The translations under genes were made by a program, and so were the position numbers. From the NCBI GenBank assembly GCA_025992895.1, contig DAJPGA010000001.1:248001-312000 (forward strand): a stretch of DNA of 64,000 nt, read 5' to 3'. The DNA comes from Veillonellaceae bacterium (GTDB lineage: Bacteria > Bacillota > Negativicutes > Veillonellales > Dialisteraceae). Of the stretch, positions 10,301 through 19,300 are shown piece by piece (position 1 is the stretch's first letter; every line of letters begins with the position of its first letter). The notes under the pieces were generated by a model that made no database searches, was not told the origin of the DNA, and saw only the letters and a program-made list of their open reading frames with translations.

Positions 10301-13300
10301 CTGCGCCCGTGCCATCAGCACTGCCGTCCAGGATGCCCTTTGTGCTGCCTTCGATGGAGACAGTCCCGAGACGGCTTCCGGACTTCATACCGGATGCAGT
10401 GACGGATGTCGTGAGCGTTCCCTTGACGGTCGTATCATTCAGGCCGCCCGTTGTGATGCCTGCATTGACGCCGGTCGAGTCGCCGTGGATGCGCGCCTGG
10501 TTGGTGCCCGAAATGATGAGGGAATCGGTATCATACTTGCTTTCTCCGATGCTGACGCCGATATCAGACGTTTCTCTGGCATCTGCCAGATTTCCTGAGA
10601 AGCCGCCGATATTGCCGGAAACGCCGACTGCCAGCGCACTTACATTGTCATGGAAGGATTTACCATCGGGCTGCTGGTCAAGGTATGCAGAAATATTGAC
10701 CTTCTTCCCGGCAAAGGAAGAGCCATCCGCTGCCGTGACGTTCGTCCTGCCCGATGCACTCGCATTGGCGACGGATGCGCCTGCGCCAAGAAGGGAGCCT
10801 GCGTAGGACCTTGCTTCCGCTTCCGCCCTTGGAGCAGACTTCGCCTCGATAGCAAGGCTTTCGCCGCCCTTTATCGTATTCGCGCCTGTCAGGACGACTG
10901 TGCTGTCACCCAGGTCTTTGGCCTCTGCAATCGTGCCCTGCATGGTGAGGGCTCCGACGGCGCCGCCAAGGGCATAAGCGCTGGTGGTATTCGACTTGTC
11001 TGCCTTGATGGATGTGGTGCCCGGGCTTGTGATCCTGGTCGTATCGATGGAAACCTTCGTACTGCTGTCATTTTTCGTATCGGACAGCATAACGCCGCCA
11101 GATACCAGAAGAGCACCTTCGAGACCGTACGTATTCGTCTTCGTGATTCCTGTGTCTTCCGCAAGGATCGTCGTATTGCCGCTTGCGGATTCCGTGAAAC
11201 CAGGCCCGTAGTGATTGATGGCGCTTCCTGTGATGCCGATATTCGTCGAGCCGGCAGAGCGGTTGAATGCCAGAGCTGCGCTGAGGGCGCCGCCCAGAGA
11301 GATACCTGCCTGGTAGGAATTGACCTCCGTCTTTCCATGCTGCCTGGCGGTGATGGAAATATCCTTTCCTGCTGAAAGGACAGAATGATCGATCGTAATG
11401 CCTGCGTCCTTGTCCGCATCAAGGACAGTGACCGTCGCACTGGCGCCCATTTTTCCGCTGACGGTAATGGCCGCAGAGTCCAGTGTGGCATCCGTCTTCC
11501 TGTCCGCGGAAACAGAAATCACGCCTTCACCCTTGTCTTTCTCGGAAATGATCGTATTCTTCATGGATACCTGCGTGCCGCCTCCGGTATTCGTCCCTTT
11601 TCCTGCGAAGACGCCTGCTTTGTAGACAGGGTCGACTCCATTGTCCTCGCTGATGAGACTCTTCGCGGACTCTGCATTTCCGTCCTGATCGTCCATCGCG
11701 CCATTCGCCTTGTCGATCAGCGCCTGTACGTCTGCCGAAGCGCCGTTATTGTCCGAGCTGCCATAGGTATTTGCTGCTTCCGTTCCGATCGTGGTGACCA
11801 TGACGTTGGCATTGATGCCGAAGCCCCCGATTGTCGCGCCTTCCATCATCTGATTGACATCGATTTCCTCGCGGGACTTGATATCTGCGGTTTTCGCCGT
11901 GATCTGGCTTCCCGTCACTTTGGAAAGCGTACCGGTATCGATCGTATTGATGCCTGCGCCGACACCGATGGCAGCATTTCCGATGGAGAGGGATGCCTGC
12001 AGGGAATTGAAATCGGTATGGAGTTCATTGTGCGCATCATTCGTAAACGCACTTCCGGCTGTAATCGTGCTGTTATTCGTTTCTGCCGTCGTCTTGCTGT
12101 CAAGATTATTGACGGAGACCGTTGCGCCTGCGGCAATGCCGCCAGAGCCTGCAACGCCTGCGACATACGTCTTGACGGTGGTATTGCTGTCTGCCTTGAC
12201 GCTGACATTTCCAGTATCCTCTCTATCCACATCTTCCTCTGCCGTAATCGTGCTGTTGTCAAGAAGAGCGGATGTGGTGAAATCATCATTCGTGACACCG
12301 ATGCCCACGCCTGCTGCGGCGCCGGTGGAAATGGCTGCGCCGGCCGATGCGCTGACAAGGGTCGTCTTGTGCGCATGGGAAGCGCTGATATTGAGGCCAT
12401 TGCTGGTGCTCTTGATATTCTTCACGACGGCCTCTGTACTGCCGCTCAGTTTCGTTGCTGCCGCTGTTGCAGCCACGGATGCGCCGGACGAGCCAGCTGT
12501 GACGGCGACGCCGTCCGCATTCGTGACGACGTCAGAAGACTGCTCGGCCGTGACGTCAATCATCCTGCCGTTCACGGTTGGTTTTACTGCCGTGCCTGAA
12601 AGTTCCGCGCGCGTTGTGCGGTCAAAGACGAGCGTATCGGAAGCAGCGGCTACGCCGACGCCCGTGCCTCCGCCAATGCCAAGGGAAAGCGAGCCGACAT
12701 GGCTTTCGCTGTCCGTCTTGTCCACGGCTTTGACGGTGACATCATCGATCTGGTTATTCCTTCTCGTTTCATTGATGGCTGTATCATTCACGACAGCCTT
12801 CGTTGCGCCGCCGATCTTATTGACGGTGACTGTGCCTGCTGCGCCGACAGCCGTTCCGCTGCCGGAAATGCCCACGCCGGCCGTCAGGGCGACGCTCTGG
12901 AGATCATGCTGGCCATAAGAAGCGACGACGACGCCCTTCCTCTTGTCGCTCACAGTATTTCCATCTTTTGTGACTTCCGTCTTGATGCCATTGACGTCCA
13001 TGGCCTGGGTCAGATCGACCGTAGTATCCTGATTGCCCTTTGCCGTAAGGCGGGAATTCTTGACATTGGCCTCGGTTGAACCGGTGATTTCATTGTAGCT
13101 GAAACCTACGCCTATGCCGGCACCGACACTTTCGCCGCCTGTGGCAACGCCGAATGCGCCTGCATAGTTTCCAAGATTTTCCCTGCCATTGGCAAGGACT
13201 GCGATATTTCCGATGCTTTCAATATTCGTATCCGAAGCTTCTGCCTTGACCGTATTTCCGGTCAAATTGACAGCGATATTTCCTGCCACGCCGGCTGTTC

Positions 13301-16300
13301 CCACGGCAACGCCTGCGCCGATGCCGACGGTCGTGATGGAGCTGTTTCCTGTGGCTTCAATGGTTACATTCTTTGCGCGGATCTTTCCGCCCGTAGCCGA
13401 TGCTGTCGTATCCTGGCGGATACGGTTCACGGCAACGCCTGCGCCGCCGGCAAAGTCCTTGCTGACTGCTGCCGCAACGGCTGTGGTGACGATCTTGCTC
13501 TTGCTGTCGGCTGTGACATCGACATTTCCGCCGATGGTGCTGTCGGTAGCATTGAGGACGCTGGAATTCTTAAGTTCCGCCGTGATGCTCTTATTGACGA
13601 GCGCCGAAGCAGCTGCGCCCTGGACAGCGACGCCGCCCGAGCCGCCTGCGCCTACGCCGATCGTCGTCAGCGTGGAGGTATCTTCAGCATGAACGGATGC
13701 TGTATCCGTCCCTGCCATGGTCATATTCGTATTGACGAGAGCGGCCCTTGTCTTCTGCGCGCTTTCCTCCGACGTGCCTGCTCCGCCTACATCGTTGTAG
13801 ACGATGGCGCCGCCGAGAGCGACCTTCTTGCTTCCGCTGACATTGCCGACGACGGCCAGCCTGTAATCACTGCTTGCTGCATTGACACTTACCTTCTTCA
13901 CGCGGGTCAGTGTTGTTTTATCCTTGGCAACAACAGTTCCTTCCTCGTTTTCTGCCTCGCCGATGACCGCTTCTGTGTCGCTTCCGCCGTGGTTGGCTGC
14001 CGAAGTGCCTGCAAAGGCGACCTTCTGGCTCGCTCCGACAGAGGCGCCGATAGCATAGAGTTTTCCTGTATTGGATGCACTGAGGACGAGATCCGTGCCG
14101 CCCATGGAAATATTATTGACAGTGCCGCCTGCGAGGTAGGCATGGATCTGGTTGGCCAGCTTATTGTAAGCCAAAGCTGCACCGATGCCTGCCGTTTTGC
14201 CATAAGCAACAGAGCCTGCGACATTGACTGCTTTTGCACTGCTGTTTGCCGTGATGGAAAGGGCATCTGTCGTCAGCGTGGAGTCCAATACCTGCGCGAG
14301 GACGTCATTATGCTGCGTCGCCCAGTTCACGCTGCCTACGCCGCCGTAATCGCCCGAAGTGGCTGCAATGCCGGCAGAAACGTCGACATTGAGTGTATCT
14401 GCTTCGGCCCCTGCTGTAATCGAATTTGCCCTGATTGTGGAATTGTCGATGAGGGCCGCGAAATCCACATCCCTGTCGCCCACATTGACAGCGGCGCCTC
14501 CGGCCGTGCCGTTCGATCCGGCAATGACCATGGCTGCGCCCACGCTGAGGCTTCCCTTGTCTTCCGTATCGACGGTTTCCCCTGCCGTATCCAGCCCATT
14601 GCCGTCCTTGTAGTAGGAGGATCCATCGATATCCAGCCCTCTCTTTTCCGCGAAGGCTTCATTCTTCTTATAATCGCCCAGCTTGTCCTGGAACGGCTTG
14701 GCTTCTTCCGAGCTGGCCGATGTGTCATGCGAAAGGACAGCGACCGAGCCGTCCGCTGTGATATTGGCACCCGAAATGGATGCTGTGGAATTGTTGGTAA
14801 TGCCGTTATAGACGACAGCGCCCGAGAAGGCCTTGTTGCTGCTGCCTGATTCTTCGCCGGTTTCGCCTGCCGTGCCTGTTCCTGCTGCTGCACCTGACCC
14901 TGCTCCTGCTCCCGCTGCATCGCTCAGATCATTGGCTGCGGAGAGGATTGCGTTGCTGCCTTCGGATGGAGTGCCGCTTCCTGCGCCTTCGGAAGAAGTT
15001 CCTCCTTCAGAGGATGCGCCGCCTTCACTGCCGCTTCCTTCGCCGCCGGAATCACCGCCAGTCGTACCTGTACCTTCGCCAGTCGTACCTGTGCCTTCGC
15101 CGGTCGTGCCTGTGCCTTCGCCGGTCGTGCCTGTGCCTTCGCCGGTCGTACCTGTACCTTCGCCGGTCGTTCCTGTGCCTTCGCCGGTCGTGCCTGTGCC
15201 ACTGCCTGTATCACTGCCTGTGTCACTGCCGGAAGAGTCCTGGCTGTTCTTGCCCACAGCGACGCCTGCCGATACGGCCGCCGTGATCTGCTTCGTGGCA
15301 AGGAGCGTCTTGACATTGGCGTTATTGACATTCGAATACGTGCCGCCCTTGATGGACGCATTGACATTGTTCTTGATATCGGCCACGGTTGCGCTGCCGC
15401 CGACGACCGTGCCGCCGCTGACATCGATATCAGCATTGACGCCGCCCGTGATCTGAAGATCGCTTTCATAGGCAGCCACATTGATGTCAGCCTTCGGTGA
15501 GGACGAATCCTGATTGAATGTGTCATTTTCCGCCAGAGCCGTAACGTTCTTTGTGACGAAATTGGCCGAGAAGGACGCGCCGCCTGCGAAATCATTGCTT
15601 GGATTCTTATTATAGACCAGGTCAAGTCCCAGACCTGCCGCTGCCGTCGTACCGCCGCTCAAGGCTTCGATGTCCATTTTCCGGACACCCGAAAGAGTAC
15701 TGCCTTTGATGGCAGCATTGATTGTATTCTCTACTTGGTTGACGCCGACAGCGCCGCTGAAGGCCACACTCTTGCCTTCGCTCTTGGACGTGCGGAAGGA
15801 AAGCGCCGCACCGCCACTCCATGCGCCGAGGAAGGACGTATCCCTTGCGCCGACATCGACCTCGCCGGTTGCCCCTTCGCTCGTGTCAAGGATGACATTC
15901 GCATTGTCGACGAGAGCTTCTGTATAGTTCTTTTCCAGGTTCACGGAAACACTGCCTGCACCTGCCAGGCTGAAAGTGGATTGGGTTCCGGTTTCACCGC
16001 CTGTTTCACTGCCGGTTCCAGTCCCAGTACCAGTTCCGGTTCCGCCCTGTTCACTGGTGCCTCCCTGTTCGCCGGTTCCGCCACCAGTTTCGCCGCCGGT
16101 TTGACCGCCAGTTTCGCCACCTGATTCAGAGCCGCTGCCTGATCCAGAGCCGCTGCCGCTTCCCGTTTCACCGGAACTGGACGAAGAAGAGCCCGTGGGC
16201 GATGTCTCCGAAGAGGTCTGATCAGGAAGCTTCGATCCTCCCTGCTTCGCCTTCGTTTTGAACGACCCGAGGAAATCGACCGTCTTCTTGGAAACGGAGC

Positions 16301-19300
16301 TGATCTTGTCATTGATGCCCTTCGTCACCTTATTGGAAATGTCGCTGATCTTATCGCCGGCATTGTCGAGGAAATTCCTTTCTTCCTTCGTCTTCTCGCC
16401 GTTCGATGACATGCCGCCTGCAATCGTGAGGGCATTCATGAGGCCCGTCGTCTCTGCATTGACGTAGAGATTTCCCGCCTTGATATATCCGGACGTGCCG
16501 TTTTCCACATCTGCCTTATTCAAATCCTCAACGGCAGCCCGGTTCGTGACATTGATATTATTGACTGCGACCGACATACCAGCCGCTGCCTTTCCTTTTC
16601 CGCCCGTGAAAGCAAGGATACCATTGTTGACATTCGTATCATTATTGGCCGTAAGGGAAACCGTGCCCGTGCTGTCAGCACTTGCGCGTTTCGCATAGAG
16701 CTTGGCATCCTTGTCGACCTGGACAACGTTCGAGCTGTCACTGTCCGTGACGGATGCCATGCCTTCAATCCCGCTTCCGGCCGCTTTCCCCGCAGAGAAC
16801 ATGACTCCTATATGGGAAACGTCGGAATCACTGGAAAGCGCCATGTCACCCGCTTCCATGTATGCGCCTTCATCGACCCTCACATGGGCATCCGAATCAA
16901 GGCTCTGGTAATTGAAGCTGCCGCCGACGCCGGCGCCTGCTTCCGCAGATGCATCGTTTTTCCAGAAACTAAACTTTCCTGTGACATTGACTTCAGAAAT
17001 ATTTTCCTTGGATGCGAGCGACAGCTTGCCGCCAGCCTTCACGACAGCATTCTTTCCGACATCCAGATAGCTCTTGTAATTGAAATCCGTTACTGTCACG
17101 GAAGCAGCCACTGCCTGCTTCGTATCCTGGCCGCCATAAGCAGAGGCACTGGAGGATACATTGGCATAATTGGACGGCGTTGCAAAAGCCATAGCTGCCT
17201 CGGCGACGCCTACGGCATCCATGATGATGCTCACGGTATCCGCGGCAAGAGTGACACCGGCAGCGACCGACTGGGCGACGAGCTCAGCGCTCTTTGCCAG
17301 GACCGTACCTGTGCCGCTTGCCACATTTCCTACCTTCGTCCAGGTGCTTTCATCATTCATGGCTTCTGCGCTGGCCTTGCCATCCGCATCCTTCATGCCT
17401 TCCGTGCTGCTGGACTGGGCGTTCGCCACATTGATGAGAGCCTCTTCCATCTCTGTCGCCGTAGCGTCGAGCTTCGTCCCTGCCGCGCCCGGATCTGCCT
17501 TGATTTTTTCCACAGCAAACTTCAGCTTCTTGATGGCCTCGTCGATGCCTGCCTTCATCCTTTCGATGCGGTTGTATTCCATCAGGGCATTTGACGTCAT
17601 CGTCAGATTGCCGCCCGCATAGAGATTGGCCTTGTGATTGGCATCCCCGTCAGCAAGAAGGATTTTTGCCGTCTGGTTCATGCCGCCATAAACGACACCC
17701 GCAGAAATCGTCGTGGGATCCGTCGTTCCGTCGTCATTCTTGAACGTATTCGAAACAGCAGCCGAATGGAGCATCGTATCCTGATTGATCGTGTCCGCAC
17801 TGATCGCAAGATTTCCTGTGTCAGACACACTCGCCGTATTTACAATGCTCACAATGGCCGTATTATCTTCATCCGCCACAACGACAGAGGCGCCGGCAGA
17901 AAGGGTGCGCGAAAGCTTCTGATCCCAGGAAGTCTTTGGAGACTCTGCCGGCTCTTCCGGCTTCGACGGATCCTTCTTCTTATCGCTGCTGAGAAAGCCT
18001 TTGACGCCCGTTATGAGTGAGTCTACGATAGGAATCTTCTTGGCCGTATCCGTGATGCTCTGCAGATCAATAGCCGCATCGCGCTCATTCTGGGCCGTCG
18101 TTTTCCCCTGCGCATTATCTGCGGAAACTGTATTGGAATGGAGAATATTCTTTGCGGAAATATCCGTGTTTCCGGCGCCAGAAATCGTGCCATTCACCGT
18201 AAGGGCTGCATCACTGTCATGCATCATCACATTGACGGCACTGCTAATCACCGTTTCATCCGATGCTTTGGCCGCAGCTGTGGAAACGATCGTATTTTCC
18301 GTCGTCGAGGAAACACCGATGCCGCCATTGGCCGCGGAGAGAGTCCCGTTGATCGTCACTGTGGAATTATTTTCATGGTCGGATATAACGACGGCAGCCG
18401 CTGCTACCGGGGAGCCCTCCGTCGTCTGGCCGTCTCCGGTATCGGTCGATCCATTGGAAACTGGATCCGTGGGAATGGCATCGTTGGAAACCGCAGCAAG
18501 GATTGCATTCGTCCCGCTGCCAGCATCACCTGAGCCGCCCCCAGCGCCAGCATCACCGCTTGCACTGCCAGAGCTTCCGCCCGCATCGCCACTGCCGCTG
18601 GTGCCAGCATCACCACTGCCACTGGAGCTGCCGCTTCCTCCCGCATCACCACTGCCGCTGCTCGTGCCGGTTCCGCCTGTGGTGCCCTTATCGCCGCCTT
18701 CTGCAGTCTGCTCTACCCGGTTGCCCTTCTTGACCGTTTCAGAAGCCTCATTTTTCAGAGACGACTTAGCCTGTGAAATGACCTGCAGCGTTTTATCCGT
18801 TTCGGAAGTTCCTGTCCCGGACGCCTTCACACTGCCATCGATCGTCACATAGGCATTATTCTTCACCTTTGCATATGCCACAGCAGCAGAGGGGATGGCG
18901 GCTGGAATCGACTTGGAAAACTTGCTGCCCGATGCCGACGCATTGACAGTCGCCTGCATATTGGCGATGGACTCGACCGTGACATCCTGGCCTTCCACAC
19001 TGGCACCCTTGCCGATCGTGACATCCGATTCGCCCTCAAGGATCGCTACATCAGCCCCCATTGGCACGATAAAGCTAAGGAGAGTGCCTGCCTTATCCGT
19101 AAAGGAGGAATTATTATCCAGGTACGTATTATCCGAATGGGCCTTGATCGTGACATCCTTTCCTGCTTTCACGCTGCCCTGGATATCTGCATACGCCTTC
19201 GTCTTGGCATACGCACTCGAATCGGCCGCGGCGACAAGATCGCCCTCATACTTCTGATGCGCTTTCACCGCCTGTTCCTTCTTCAGCAGTGCCAGATCAA

